Below, in pieces: positions 45,207-56,978 of a DNA stretch of 64,000 nucleotides. Source of the DNA: Candidatus Gastranaerophilales bacterium (GTDB taxonomy: Bacteria > Cyanobacteriota > Vampirovibrionia > Gastranaerophilales > Gastranaerophilaceae); assembly GCA_944323395.1 (NCBI GenBank), contig CALUSI010000002.1, positions 124,001-188,000 on the forward strand, read 5' to 3'. Position 1 is the first letter of the stretch. Each line of letters starts with the position of its first letter. Under the pieces are notes generated by a model, which did not search any database, was not told the DNA's origin, and saw only the letters and a program-made list of their open reading frames with translations. Made by a program: the position numbers and the translations under genes.

Positions 45207-46211
45207 TTAGTTAGACTTTAGTTCTTTTATATTTTGTGCAAGAATATAACCTCTATCTATTAGTTCTAGATTCAGATTATTTTCTTTTATTTTTTCAATT
45301 GCATATTTTACTAAATCATATATTTTTTGAGGAATATTTTCTTTGTTTTTGTTATACCACATCATTTCAACATCAAATGCAAGATGTTTTACATTTGACT
45401 CTATTGACATATTAATCCAAGCATTAATTTCATCTTCTGTATCATTAAAATCCGGTATTAATATAAATTTTGTTTTAACTCTGTCTGTTTCAGGCTGCAC
45501 AGATGCATATTTTTTTATGTTTTCCCATACTTGATTATAAAAATCATATCTTTTTACTTTAATAAATGTTTCTCTTGTTCCTGAGTCTACAGATACAACG
45601 ATATTTATTTTGCCTTCTTTTATTCCTTGTTCTACAACATTTGAATATTTTGTCGCATTCGTTAATACTCTTATACTTGATAAATCATTTTCTATAAACA
45701 ATCTTAATAAATCATCAAATTCAGGTGCAACACAAGGTTCTCCACCGGCAATTGTTATGTGTCCGCCTTTTCTTAAATAACCTTTATTCGCCATATCTTT
45801 TATTGCAGGATAAACATTATACTGTTTTTGATGTGGTTTATCGGGATCATTTAACCAACAATACACACAATGTTCATTACATATTGTCCAATTATTAAAA
45901 TTTATAAAAGAAATGTAGTCTTCATTATCCCATTCTTTTTCCTGCAAATATATGCAGTTTTTACATTCGGGAATAATATTACCTTTTTTCATTTGGTTTC
46001 TGTATTTTCTTTTTATATTAAAGAAATTTTTCCAATTTATTAATCCTCCATTGTAATTTTCAATTATTTTTTTATATCCCTTTTCTGTTGGAGGAATTCT
46101 ACAGCAAAAATTAATACTATCTGTAAAAAAATCTAATCCGTGTTCTATTAAATCACAGCTTACATATTTCTTTTTTTTATTAAATAAAATATTAAAAATC
46201 CTATTTAGCAT
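45207..46211 (-). CDS. Radical SAM protein, N-terminal cysteine domain (recJ-linked paralogue)
   Basis: This is the eighth copy of the family, with 334 residues. N-terminal cysteines are C19, C36, C37 and C83-x2-C86 (PECKNCIYL). The radical SAM motif is C111-x3-C115-x2-C118 (CNEHCVYC), then AGGEPCVAPEFDDL, LTNATKYSN and SVDSGTRETFIKVKRYDFYNQVW. Its start lies 7 bases inside the recJ stop, so its translation is coupled to recJ and it ends the fixC-fixX-recJ transcript. Nothing indicates a DNA-repair role; this may be a chance insertion site for the family. Confidence 0.85.
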   Translation of the reverse strand: MLNRIFNILFNKKKKYVSCDLIEHGLDFFTDSINFCCRIPPTEKGYKKIIENYNGGLINWKNFFNIKRKYRNQMKKGNIIPECKNCIYLQEKEWDNEDYISFINFNNWTICNEHCVYCWLNDPDKPHQKQYNVYPAIKDMANKGYLRKGGHITIAGGEPCVAPEFDDLLRLFIENDLSSIRVLTNATKYSNVVEQGIKEGKINIVVSVDSGTRETFIKVKRYDFYNQVWENIKKYASVQPETDRVKTKFILIPDFNDTEDEINAWINMSIESNVKHLAFDVEMMWYNKNKENIPQKIYDLVKYAIEKIKENNLNLELIDRGYILAQNIKELKSN

Positions 46212-48607
46212 AATATAGTTTCTTTTATTTCATCTATTGGTGTATTTAAGTAAAAATTTCTAAAAGCATTTATATTTAATATATTTTCCTTTAAATCAAA
46301 AAATAATTCATGCTGTTTTATTTTAGATAATTCAACAGGATGTAAATAAGAAATTTTGAATGTGGTTTCATCAATTTTATTCAAATCAATCATTTCTGAT
46401 TCTTCCAAAAGTGTTAATGCGCATTCAACTGTTTCTTCATTCACACATAATGCTTTTGCTGCACGATTTGTGTCTATTTTTCCGTTAAGATTTGAAAGAG
46501 AATATTTCAACATTCCTGAAAATTTTGATATAAAACTCTCCGTTCCTAATTCTGTTATGTTGAAATTCATTAAATGTATTAATTTTGCATTTGTATCATT
46601 TATAATTTTTATAAAATTATCTTTACTTATCGGAACATCAAAAAACATTAATTGTTCAATATTTGATGGAATATTATCTATGGTAAACAGTTTATTTTTG
46701 ATTTCATCAGGTAATTTAAGTTGCGCTATTAATGTCGGATTTTCAATGTATATTGCTGTTGATTTCTTTGTTGATAAAATGAAATCTATAACTTGCACTA
46801 ATATATTTTTTTTATTTCTGTGATCTAATATTTTTATTTCTGATAAATTTTCTTTTTTATTTAATAATTCAGAATGAATATCTTCTATCATTAACTGAAC
46901 ATTCGTTATATTGTTGAATGTATTTAATTTTAGAGAGAATAAAATATCCAGTTCTGAATTAATTGGTAAATTGAAATCTGGGTAATTCCACTTTACACAA
47001 TCAAAACATTCTGAATTATTTTTTGATATGTACATTTTTAAATGATTATTATTTTGTCCCATCATTTTAAAATTGTTCAATGTTGCATTTTTTAGTACAA
47101 ATAATGGTGAAGGATTAGCAGATCCAAAAGGTTGGAGTTTATCAATTAAATTTACCGTATCAACTGTAATATCAGAAACATCTAATTCCATATCTGCTTC
47201 AATAACAATTTCTTTAAAATTAATATTTTGTGAATGTTCTTCAATAGTTTTATTTAATTCGTTTTTAAATGTTTCAAAAGAAATTTTATTTTCATCAAAA
47301 GAAAAACCTGCAGCCATTTTATGTCCGCCAAAGCCTTCAAATTTCTCTTTATGTTCTGATAGAATTGAGTGTACATTTAAGTCTTTTATACTTCTGCAAG
47401 AACATCTTATTATATTGGGGAAATTTGCATCTTTCGTCATTAGAAAAACAGGTTTGTTAAATTCTTCAACAAGTTTTGAAGCAACAATGCCAATAATTCC
47501 TATGTGCCAATTATCGTCAAATAATACAATGCTTTTTTTATTTTCGTTTAAATTATTTTGATACATTTGCTTTGCACTGCAGAATGTTTCGTCACAAAGC
47601 TGCTGTCTGAGAATATTCAAATCATTTAGTACCTTTACCGCTTCATCAAGTTCTTCATCGTCTTGAGAAATAAGTACTTTTATTGCAGTCATTGGAGATT
47701 CAAGTCTTCCTGCTGCATTTATTCGCGGTACAATTCCAAACGCTATATTATCAGAGGTAATTATATTAATATTTTCAATGGATGATGCTTTTAAAAGTTT
47801 CTGAATACCTTTATGTTTACCATTTCTTATGAGTTCAAGTCCCATCTCGACTATGCTTCTGTTTTCACCAATAAGTTCAACAACATCACCAATTGTTCCG
47901 ACAGCAGCAAGGGGAAGAATTTCGTGTACAAAATTTTCTTTATTATATTCTTCTAAAAGTCTGCAAGCTAACTTAAAGGCTACTCCAACACCAGCCAGAT
48001 AGTTTAAACTTTGAATTTCATCAATATCAAGTGAAGAATCAATCGAATTTGGAGCTTTAGGATTTAGTATAGCATATGAATCAGGTAATATTTCTGGTGC
48101 TTCGTGGTGGTCTGTAATTATAATATCCGTATTAAATCCTTTTGCAAAATTTACTTCACTAATGTTTGAAATACCACAGTCTACTGTAATAATAAGTTTT
48201 GATTTTCTTTTTGCAATAATTTTTACTAATGCTTTTGTATTTAAGCCGTGGCTTTCTGTGCTTCTATCCGGAAGATAAAAATCAACATTTGCTCCAATTT
48301 CTTTTAGAGTCATATATAAAAGCGCTGTAGAAGTTACGCCATCTGCATCAAAATCACCATATACAGTTATATGCTCATTTCTTTCAATAGCTGTTTTTAT
48401 TCTGTTTACAGCCTTTTCCATATCAAGAAATACATCAGGTGATGAAAGTTTAACCTTAAGCGGATTGAGGAATTTTTTTATTTTTTCTACAGTATCAATC
48501 CCACGATTTACAAGCAAAGTTGCAAGGACTTTATTGCCATTGCAACTTTTAATAATATCATCAGATACTACATTATCTTTGGTTTTCCACACTTTGCGGA
48601 CGGACAT
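46205..48607 (-). CDS. recJ: Single-stranded-DNA exonuclease RecJ
   Basis: RecJ degrades single-stranded DNA 5' to 3' in recombination and mismatch repair. The DHH signatures are VYGDFDADGVTSTALL, IITVDCGISN, ITDHHEAP and the DHHA1 motif GFGGHKMAAGFSF. At 800 residues it is longer than E. coli RecJ (577) because of a C-terminal extension with a helical region and a wHTH-like end (AAKALCVNEETVECALTLLEESEMI). Such extended RecJ proteins occur in Cyanobacteria and Firmicutes. It lies in a probable operon from fixC to the radical SAM gene. Confidence 0.95.
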   Translation of the reverse strand: MSVRKVWKTKDNVVSDDIIKSCNGNKVLATLLVNRGIDTVEKIKKFLNPLKVKLSSPDVFLDMEKAVNRIKTAIERNEHITVYGDFDADGVTSTALLYMTLKEIGANVDFYLPDRSTESHGLNTKALVKIIAKRKSKLIITVDCGISNISEVNFAKGFNTDIIITDHHEAPEILPDSYAILNPKAPNSIDSSLDIDEIQSLNYLAGVGVAFKLACRLLEEYNKENFVHEILPLAAVGTIGDVVELIGENRSIVEMGLELIRNGKHKGIQKLLKASSIENINIITSDNIAFGIVPRINAAGRLESPMTAIKVLISQDDEELDEAVKVLNDLNILRQQLCDETFCSAKQMYQNNLNENKKSIVLFDDNWHIGIIGIVASKLVEEFNKPVFLMTKDANFPNIIRCSCRSIKDLNVHSILSEHKEKFEGFGGHKMAAGFSFDENKISFETFKNELNKTIEEHSQNINFKEIVIEADMELDVSDITVDTVNLIDKLQPFGSANPSPLFVLKNATLNNFKMMGQNNNHLKMYISKNNSECFDCVKWNYPDFNLPINSELDILFSLKLNTFNNITNVQLMIEDIHSELLNKKENLSEIKILDHRNKKNILVQVIDFILSTKKSTAIYIENPTLIAQLKLPDEIKNKLFTIDNIPSNIEQLMFFDVPISKDNFIKIINDTNAKLIHLMNFNITELGTESFISKFSGMLKYSLSNLNGKIDTNRAAKALCVNEETVECALTLLEESEMIDLNKIDETTFKISYLHPVELSKIKQHELFFDLKENILNINAFRNFYLNTPIDEIKETILC

Positions 48608-48621
48608 TAATATATTTCTCT

Positions 48622-49050
48622 CTAATCTTTAAAATCGTCTTTTTCTTCGTTAAAGAATTCTTCTTGTTCAAGTTCTCTTTTTAATTCTTCAACATCTTTA
48701 TCTTCTTTTATTTTATCTATGACTATTTTAGCCATTTCTTTTGCAATAATTTTTTGAGTGTCAGCAGGAGTATTTTGAAGCATATTAATGGCAGCTCTTA
48801 CAGTTCTATCTATATCGTACCATCTTGAATTTGCCCTTGTATCCATGCCTTCTTCTACAGCCTCAATAATTTCATTGACATCTGTATACTCACTAAATGC
48901 TAAATTATGTTCAACAATAATTTTTATAAGATTTAATGCGACTTTTATTTGTGTCTCATCATCAGAGGCTTCAAGTGTTTTCATTGAACGTGATAAAATA
49001 GGATCTTTATCATACCATCTTCTTCTTTTGTTGCTGTATTCTTCACGCAT
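48622..49050 (-). CDS. Unrecognised protein with an internal duplication, upstream of recJ
   Basis: I do not recognise this 142-residue protein. It has two similar halves: RRWYDKDPILSRSMKTLE with ALNLIKIIVEH, and SRWYDIDRTVRAAINMLQ with AKEMAKIVIDK. Both are helical and start with a basic RWYD motif. The tail is acidic (KRELEQEEFFNEEKDDFKD). It has an SD (GAGAGG), starts 15 bases after fixX and ends 14 bases before recJ, so it shares that transcript. Confidence 0.7.
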   Translation of the reverse strand: MREEYSNKRRRWYDKDPILSRSMKTLEASDDETQIKVALNLIKIIVEHNLAFSEYTDVNEIIEAVEEGMDTRANSRWYDIDRTVRAAINMLQNTPADTQKIIAKEMAKIVIDKIKEDKDVEELKRELEQEEFFNEEKDDFKD

Positions 49051-49065
49051 ATATACCTCTCTTTA

Positions 49066-49341
49066 CTAGCCGTTTTTAAATTTTACACCATATTCAACAT
49101 TTGGATACTTCCATAATATGTTATTTTTTTCGCATGCTATTTTACAAGCACCGCATTCAAGACAATTTTCATATCTGATTGTCATTGTACATTTTTCTTC
49201 GTTCCATTCATATACATTTGCCGGACATATATATGTACAACATCGATTTTTACATCTCATGCATATATCATTATCTACTGATAAATGACTTTCATTATCT
49301 TTATTATATTTTAAACTTGCTAATTTTTCATTAATATTCAT
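49066..49341 (-). CDS. fixX: FixX-like ferredoxin
   Basis: The start ATG at 49341 overlaps the fixC stop (ATGA). The 91-residue protein has ICMRCKNRCCTYICPANVY and YENCLECGACKIACEKNNI, the cysteine pattern of FixX-type ferredoxins, and a conserved end (WKYPNVEYGVKFKNG). In the family it transfers electrons between FixC and a quinone or ferredoxin. The partner electron-transfer flavoproteins (FixA/FixB) are not in the window, so the electron source is open. Confidence 0.88.
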   Translation of the reverse strand: MNINEKLASLKYNKDNESHLSVDNDICMRCKNRCCTYICPANVYEWNEEKCTMTIRYENCLECGACKIACEKNNILWKYPNVEYGVKFKNG

Positions 49342-50636
49342 TTTTTTAAACATTTCTCCAATGCAAAAAGTCCTAATGGTACTGATTTTGTTATGCATCC
49401 TGATTTTAATATTTTAGATACAAACTTTCTATACTTTGCTCTTTTGGGTTTTTCATCAGCCATAGATAAAATTTCAAAAAATTCACATGCTAATTCCGGA
49501 TATAATGATGTAATTGTCTTTATATTTTTCTTTAAGAAAGGAATAGTGTTTTTATGAGTTTTTAAATCTTTAACAATTATGCTCTCTTGTAATTTTTTGT
49601 AATATAAAGATAATGTAGAAGCCGAGAAGTCGCCTTTTTCCAGTGCGTAGATAGCTGTTTCTGCAGCAAGTTTTCCGCTTAGCATTGCTAAATTTGTACC
49701 TTCAAAATGTATATTATTAACAAAACCAGCAGCATCTCCTATTATCATTACCCTGTTATCATACACTTTGGGAATATTATCTATGCTTCCTTCGGGGATA
49801 AGATGAGCTGAATATTCAACGAATTCTGCATCTTTTAGATAAGGAGCTATAGATGGATGTTCTTTTAAATCATCTAATAATTCATAGGGTTTTATTTTAT
49901 TCTTTTTTAATTCGTCTAATGAAATTCCAATACCGATTGAAATTGAGTCTTTATTTGTGTACATAAAACCCATTGCAAACATATTCTTTAAAGGACCGCC
50001 GAGTATCTTTGCAGCAATACCTGTTTCTGGATCAATATTAAATTTATCTTCCAATCTTTGTTTGGGTAGTTTATATACTTCTTTTACGCTAAGAGTTACA
50101 TTTGAGTCATTATAATTTTTTCTTAGTCCTATCTGCTTTGCTAATAATGAGTTTACACCATCTGCAATAATTACAATATCAGAATAGAATTTTTCGTATG
50201 GAGTTTGAATGCCTACAATTTTTCCGTTTTCTATTAATAACTCTTTTACAAGTGTTTTGGGAGCATAATAAGCTCCTTCTTTTTGTGCTTGTTCAATGCA
50301 CCATTTATCCCATTTGGAACGTAAAACAGTAAATGCTTTATATGAACCTTTTGAAGAGTAGCGATAGTTAAATTCTGTTGAATCATAATCTGTTAACATA
50401 AAAATTTTATGTTCTGTAATAGATCGTTCTATAGGCGCAGATTCCCAAAATTTAGGAAAGATTTCGGCGGTTTGTTTTGCATATATACAACCGCCAAACA
50501 TATTTTTTTCGCCTGTATTGTTTGCTCTGTCAACAACCAGAACTTTTTTCCCCGCTCTTGCCAGTGTTATCGCTGCACTTGCTCCAGCAGGACCTGCTCC
50601 TACTATTATAACTTCTACTTTGTTATTATCTACCAT
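49338..50636 (-). CDS. fixC: FixC-like FAD-dependent oxidoreductase
   Basis: The dinucleotide-binding motif is VEVIIVGAGPAGASAAITLARAGKKVLVVDR at the N-terminus, followed by GGCIYAK, a second FAD region VIIADGVNSLLAKQIGLR and RVMIIGDAAGFVNNIHFEGTNLAMLSGKLAAETA. At 432 residues it matches the ETF:quinone oxidoreductase/FixC family. It oxidises an electron-transfer flavoprotein and reduces quinone or bifurcates electrons with FixABX. Only C and X are present here. Some FixC-like proteins are instead geranylgeranyl reductase-type enzymes, so the exact role is open. Confidence 0.9.
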   Translation of the reverse strand: MVDNNKVEVIIVGAGPAGASAAITLARAGKKVLVVDRANNTGEKNMFGGCIYAKQTAEIFPKFWESAPIERSITEHKIFMLTDYDSTEFNYRYSSKGSYKAFTVLRSKWDKWCIEQAQKEGAYYAPKTLVKELLIENGKIVGIQTPYEKFYSDIVIIADGVNSLLAKQIGLRKNYNDSNVTLSVKEVYKLPKQRLEDKFNIDPETGIAAKILGGPLKNMFAMGFMYTNKDSISIGIGISLDELKKNKIKPYELLDDLKEHPSIAPYLKDAEFVEYSAHLIPEGSIDNIPKVYDNRVMIIGDAAGFVNNIHFEGTNLAMLSGKLAAETAIYALEKGDFSASTLSLYYKKLQESIIVKDLKTHKNTIPFLKKNIKTITSLYPELACEFFEILSMADEKPKRAKYRKFVSKILKSGCITKSVPLGLFALEKCLKK

Positions 50637-50748
50637 ATGTTTCCTATATTTATAATGTATTATACAATTAATTTTTAGCTTGTAGCAAACTATAAAATAT
50701 ATTGTAAAATAATTTGATAATTATAAATTAGTACTTTAACATGTAGTT

Positions 50749-53584
<2,836 letters not shown>

Positions 53585-53602
53585 AATAGAAAAGTCAATA
53601 AG

Positions 53603-53629
53603 AAAAACTCCCCATTTGGGGAGTTTTTT
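53603..53629. terminator. Bidirectional intrinsic terminator between gdhA and the DUF1292 gene
   Basis: AAAAACTCCCC, an ATTT loop and GGGGAGTTTTT form a perfect stem with T runs on both strands, between the gdhA stop and the converging gene. Confidence 0.9.
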
Positions 53630-53633
53630 ATTT

Positions 53634-53906
53634 TTAATCTTCAATTTCGTCTTCAATTTCTTCTATATATTGAGCAACTTTGTCGAATTCTTCATCATTT
53701 TCAATTGTCTCAAAAGTATATTCTTCGCCGTCTTTTTTAAGGCGCATAACTAAAACTTCACTTTCTTCATCTTCAGTTTCAGCATCTTTTGGAAGAAGAA
53801 GAGCATATTCTATATCATCAACAGTAACAATATCTAATAATTCAAAAGTTACTTTGTTTCCATCTTCATCAAATGTTTCAATAAATTGTTCTTCTTTGTT
53901 TGTCAT
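53634..53906 (-). CDS. DUF1292 (YrzB-like) small acidic protein
   Basis: The 90-residue protein begins IETFDEDGNKVTFELLDIVTVDDIEYALLLPKDAETE and continues with the acidic VLVMRLKKDGEEYTFETIENDEEFD, which is the DUF1292 fold. In Firmicutes this gene is commonly next to ruvX (yqgF/yrrK), as it is here (28 bases downstream of it). Function is unknown. It is probably the last gene of the ruvX operon. Confidence 0.9.
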   Translation of the reverse strand: MTNKEEQFIETFDEDGNKVTFELLDIVTVDDIEYALLLPKDAETEDEESEVLVMRLKKDGEEYTFETIENDEEFDKVAQYIEEIEDEIED

Positions 53907-53934
53907 TATTTTCTCTCTTTCTATTTTAGATTAT

Positions 53935-54351
53935 TTATAAATTTTTTCTTGGGCTGTCTAAGTATTGTTGTAATATAATACAAGCACTTTTTAAATCGAC
54001 AAGTTTCTTATCTTTTGTATATTTTCTTCCTGTTTGTGCAAGAATATATTCTGCTTGTTTACTTGTAAGCCTTTCATCTTCAAAAATTATTTCGTATTCA
54101 TCTTTAAAATTATTTGCAAATTCAATGCAGTCTTGCGCTTGTTTTCCTATTGTATTGTTCATATTTTTAGGTAGGCCGGCTACTATTTTTTTTACATTAT
54201 TTTCTTTGCATATTTTTTTTATTTTTTCTATTGCAAGATTTTCCGGTTCTCTTTGTATTGTTTCAACAGGATGTGCAATAAGTCCCATAATATCACTTAT
54301 TGAAATTCCTATTCTTTTCTTTCCTATATCTAAACCTATAATTTTATTCAT
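53935..54351 (-). CDS. ruvX: RuvX/YqgF Holliday-junction-resolvase-like nuclease
   Basis: The RNase H-like start is IIGLDIGKKRIGISISD, followed by AHPVETIQ, VKKIVAGLPKNMNNTIGKQAQ, EIIFEDERLTSKQAEYIL and KDKKLVDLKSACIILQQYL. At 138 residues it is the usual YqgF, which processes 16S rRNA 5' ends in bacteria. It is coupled (8-base overlap) to the preceding 551-residue gene, as part of the zinc-finger-ruvX transcript. Confidence 0.94.
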   Translation of the reverse strand: MNKIIGLDIGKKRIGISISDIMGLIAHPVETIQREPENLAIEKIKKICKENNVKKIVAGLPKNMNNTIGKQAQDCIEFANNFKDEYEIIFEDERLTSKQAEYILAQTGRKYTKDKKLVDLKSACIILQQYLDSPRKNL

Positions 54352-55999
54352 CTATCCAATGTCTTTTTAATAAATTTATTATTTCTTCTATCTTTTTTAT
54401 ATCATAGTTTTTGTCTGTTGAGTTTCTTTTCCTGAATATGTTAGTCGTAAAGAAAGATTCCTTTATATTTTCTTTTAGCCCTACATAATAGTTGAATATG
54501 CTTCTTTGAATTATAACTAATTTAAATAGCGTAAATAAGTCTTTATTTTTTAATATTGTATAAAAATTATCTGCTTCTTTTAAAAGTGAATTATTTCTTA
54601 AAAGATATATGAGATTATAAAATCTATTTTGCCAAATACTTACTTCTTTTTCATCAAAAATTTTATCTATGCTATCTTTTATTTTTTCATTTATATTTTC
54701 GATACTAGGTTCATCTTCATTATATATATCTTCTACAAATATTTTTATTATTTCATTTTCACTTGGAGTGATAAACCATCTTAATGTGTATTCTTTTGTT
54801 AGCAAATTTAACATATCATTTTTAGAAATAAGTTGTTGCTTGCAATTCATTTCTATATATGTTTTTAAATCGGTGTCTAATCTATCTAAATCACTTGTAA
54901 AGGTGTTCCAACAAATAAATTCATATGGAAATTTGTGTTTAGTTTTGATTGTTATATCGATAGCTTCTTCAATTTTACTTTTCACATATTCTGGCTTTAC
55001 TTTGTATTTTCCTTCTGATTTATAAAATTTACCAATAACTTTAATTAGTTCTTCTTGTGAAATATTAAAGAATCCAAAACAGTCAATTATGCCTGCTTTA
55101 TCATTTGTTACAACAGCAATAAGAATATATTTCCCTTTTTGATTTTGTCTTGAAATAAGTAGTGCCTGATTTCCGTTTCCATCAGGAATTGTTGTGAAAA
55201 ATTCTGAAGGGGTCGTGTCTTTTACAATATTTTTAAAATAATTATTCGCTTTCTCTTCTGTTGCTCCAGCTAATTTTAATTTCTTTAATCCTGTTTTACA
55301 AGCATTTATAATCTCTTGATTAGAGGACGTCTCTATCAAATAATTAAAAGGTTTTATAGCTAGTGATGATTTAGAATCAGATAATATATTAATCACTTCT
55401 AAAATAAAACTATCATCATAATTGGAATATAGTACCGGATATATTATATTTGAAAGTACATCACCTTCATAGTCAAGTTTTAAAGAGTCAATCAAAAGAT
55501 TCCTGTCTTTAGCTGAAACTGCTGAAACAAAATCCAGAAAATCAAGCATTGCTTCAGGGTTAAAAACGGCACTTTCCAGAAGTTTTTTGGTTTCTTTATC
55601 TAAAACTTCTTCAGGATTTTCAAAGTAAGAGGGTATTTCATTATAATTACATTCGCTTCCTACAAGCCTCAGTAATTGTACCAGTTTGTATTTTGATTCG
55701 TCTGAAAATATATTGGATTTTAATTGTTCAATAACTTTATCATTTATTAATTCTTTAGGAAGAATATTTTTTAATATATAGCCCGAAAATACATATTCAT
55801 TTTCTTCCATTTTAATATATTCTTTAATAAAAATATCAAATAGAGTTTCTTTGTCTTCAATATTTTTTAATTCATCTATGAAATTAGAAAGAGTATCTTC
55901 GTTATAAGTAGCAAATGATTTTATTTCTGAAATAACAGAAAGGACCTTTGCACGTATTTGTAGTTTTGAAAGTTGATACATTATTTTATTTTGCTCCAA
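54344..55999 (-). CDS. Unrecognised alpha-helical protein, 551 residues, HEAT-like N-terminal half
   Basis: I do not recognise a named family. The first 230 residues show repeated helix pairs reminiscent of HEAT repeats (LLESAVFNPEAMLDFLDFVSAV, SNYDDSFILEVINILSD). The middle (about 265-350) is mixed, with ANNYFKNIVKDTTPSEFFTTIPDGNGNQALLISRQNQKGK and FFNISQEELIKVIGKFYKSEG. There is no signal peptide and no catalytic motif. It starts 19 bases inside the zinc-finger gene and overlaps ruvX by 8 bases, so it is translated with both. It may bind protein partners in ribosome or rRNA processing, but this rests on context only. Confidence 0.65.
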   Translation of the reverse strand: MEQNKIMYQLSKLQIRAKVLSVISEIKSFATYNEDTLSNFIDELKNIEDKETLFDIFIKEYIKMEENEYVFSGYILKNILPKELINDKVIEQLKSNIFSDESKYKLVQLLRLVGSECNYNEIPSYFENPEEVLDKETKKLLESAVFNPEAMLDFLDFVSAVSAKDRNLLIDSLKLDYEGDVLSNIIYPVLYSNYDDSFILEVINILSDSKSSLAIKPFNYLIETSSNQEIINACKTGLKKLKLAGATEEKANNYFKNIVKDTTPSEFFTTIPDGNGNQALLISRQNQKGKYILIAVVTNDKAGIIDCFGFFNISQEELIKVIGKFYKSEGKYKVKPEYVKSKIEEAIDITIKTKHKFPYEFICWNTFTSDLDRLDTDLKTYIEMNCKQQLISKNDMLNLLTKEYTLRWFITPSENEIIKIFVEDIYNEDEPSIENINEKIKDSIDKIFDEKEVSIWQNRFYNLIYLLRNNSLLKEADNFYTILKNKDLFTLFKLVIIQRSIFNYYVGLKENIKESFFTTNIFRKRNSTDKNYDIKKIEEIINLLKRHWIDE

Positions 56000-56253
56000 A
56001 AAATATCCAATATTTTTTGTGCTTCACCAGATGGTAATTTATCCTCTAATATTAGGTATTGAACAGCAATCATAGTGCATTCTGAGCAAATATTAACCCC
56101 CGGACCTTGAACCATTTTTGCTACTTGAGTATTAGGACGGCCACAAAAACTGCATATAACAGGCTCTTGTATTTTTTGAAAATCTTCTTTTTTTGTCTCT
56201 TTTGTTTTGTGTCTGGCATTCTTTAATGAAACTATTTTTTCTGAATCGCGCAT
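55981..56253 (-). CDS. Stand-alone ClpX-type C4 zinc-finger protein
   Basis: The 90-residue protein is basic at the start (SLKNARHKTKETKKEDFQK) and carries the ClpX N-terminal zinc motif: ICSFCGRPNTQVAKMVQGPGVNICSECT, four cysteines as two CxxC pairs. In ClpX this domain dimerises and binds substrates or adaptors, and is followed by an AAA+ domain. Here the protein ends about 40 residues later, with no AAA+ domain. It could be an adaptor that competes with or recruits ClpX clients. It overlaps the next gene by 19 bases. Confidence 0.85.
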   Translation of the reverse strand: MRDSEKIVSLKNARHKTKETKKEDFQKIQEPVICSFCGRPNTQVAKMVQGPGVNICSECTMIAVQYLILEDKLPSGEAQKILDIFWSKIK

Positions 56254-56358
56254 GATTATCTCTTAATAAACTACTCCTCCAAATATTGTATACTATTTTA
56301 GAAATATTGCAAAATTTTCATTTTACGTTTATAGTGTAAAAAGCTATAGGGGATTTTT

Positions 56359-56976
56359 ATGAAAAAGATATTATTGTTATTTACGATATTATTTGTATCT
56401 GTGATAACTACAGCTTGTATAAATAATCTTGCAATACAAGAATTAAATAATAAAGCAGAGTCATATATGGATAAAGGCGATACAGAAACAGCTATATGTC
56501 GTCTAAAATCAAGTTTAGATTTAGATAACGAAATATATCAGACTCATTATAATTTGGCTGTAGCTTATAATAGTGTAGGCAATTATGAAGGTGCAATCGA
56601 AGAACTTAATAAAGTTATTGAGTTAAAGCCTGATTTCGTTGATACATATTATACATTGGCTGTTGCAAAAGAGGCTTTGGCTTATGAAATCATAGAAAAA
56701 CAAGCTGATGAAAATGGTATAGTGCCTGAATTGTCTCTTGATGATATTGCAAAGTTTAATGATAAAGCGTCTGATACTGTTGAAACCTATAATTTATATC
56801 TGGTAAAAAAACCTGATGCTCCTGAAACAGAACAGATTAATGCGAAAATTCAAGAATTAAATTCAAAAATAAAAGAATATACAGCGATTTATGACAGTAA
56901 AAATCTTGAAAACGTTAAGAAACTTCAAGATGAAGTTACTCCAATAGATGAAAAAAAAGATGAAGTAACAGAGTAG
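56359..56976 (+). CDS. TPR protein, exported or lipoprotein
   Basis: The N-terminus MKKILLLFTILFVSVITTAC is a Sec signal with a cysteine at 20. The lipobox TTAC has Thr instead of Leu at -3, so lipidation is plausible, not certain. Residues 30-115 form TPR repeats: AESYMDKGDTETAICRLKSSLDLD, YNLAVAYNSVGNYEGAIEELNKVIELKPD and YTLAVAKEALAYEI. TPRs bind partner proteins. lgt, the diacylglyceryl transferase that modifies such cysteines, begins 2 bases after its stop. Confidence 0.85.
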   Translation: MKKILLLFTILFVSVITTACINNLAIQELNNKAESYMDKGDTETAICRLKSSLDLDNEIYQTHYNLAVAYNSVGNYEGAIEELNKVIELKPDFVDTYYTLAVAKEALAYEIIEKQADENGIVPELSLDDIAKFNDKASDTVETYNLYLVKKPDAPETEQINAKIQELNSKIKEYTAIYDSKNLENVKKLQDEVTPIDEKKDEVTE

Positions 56977-56978
56977 TA

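Noticed and set aside
47073-47561. A 162-codon plus-strand frame inside recJ
   Set aside because: Antisense to the DHHA1 region of recJ; no SD and no domain.
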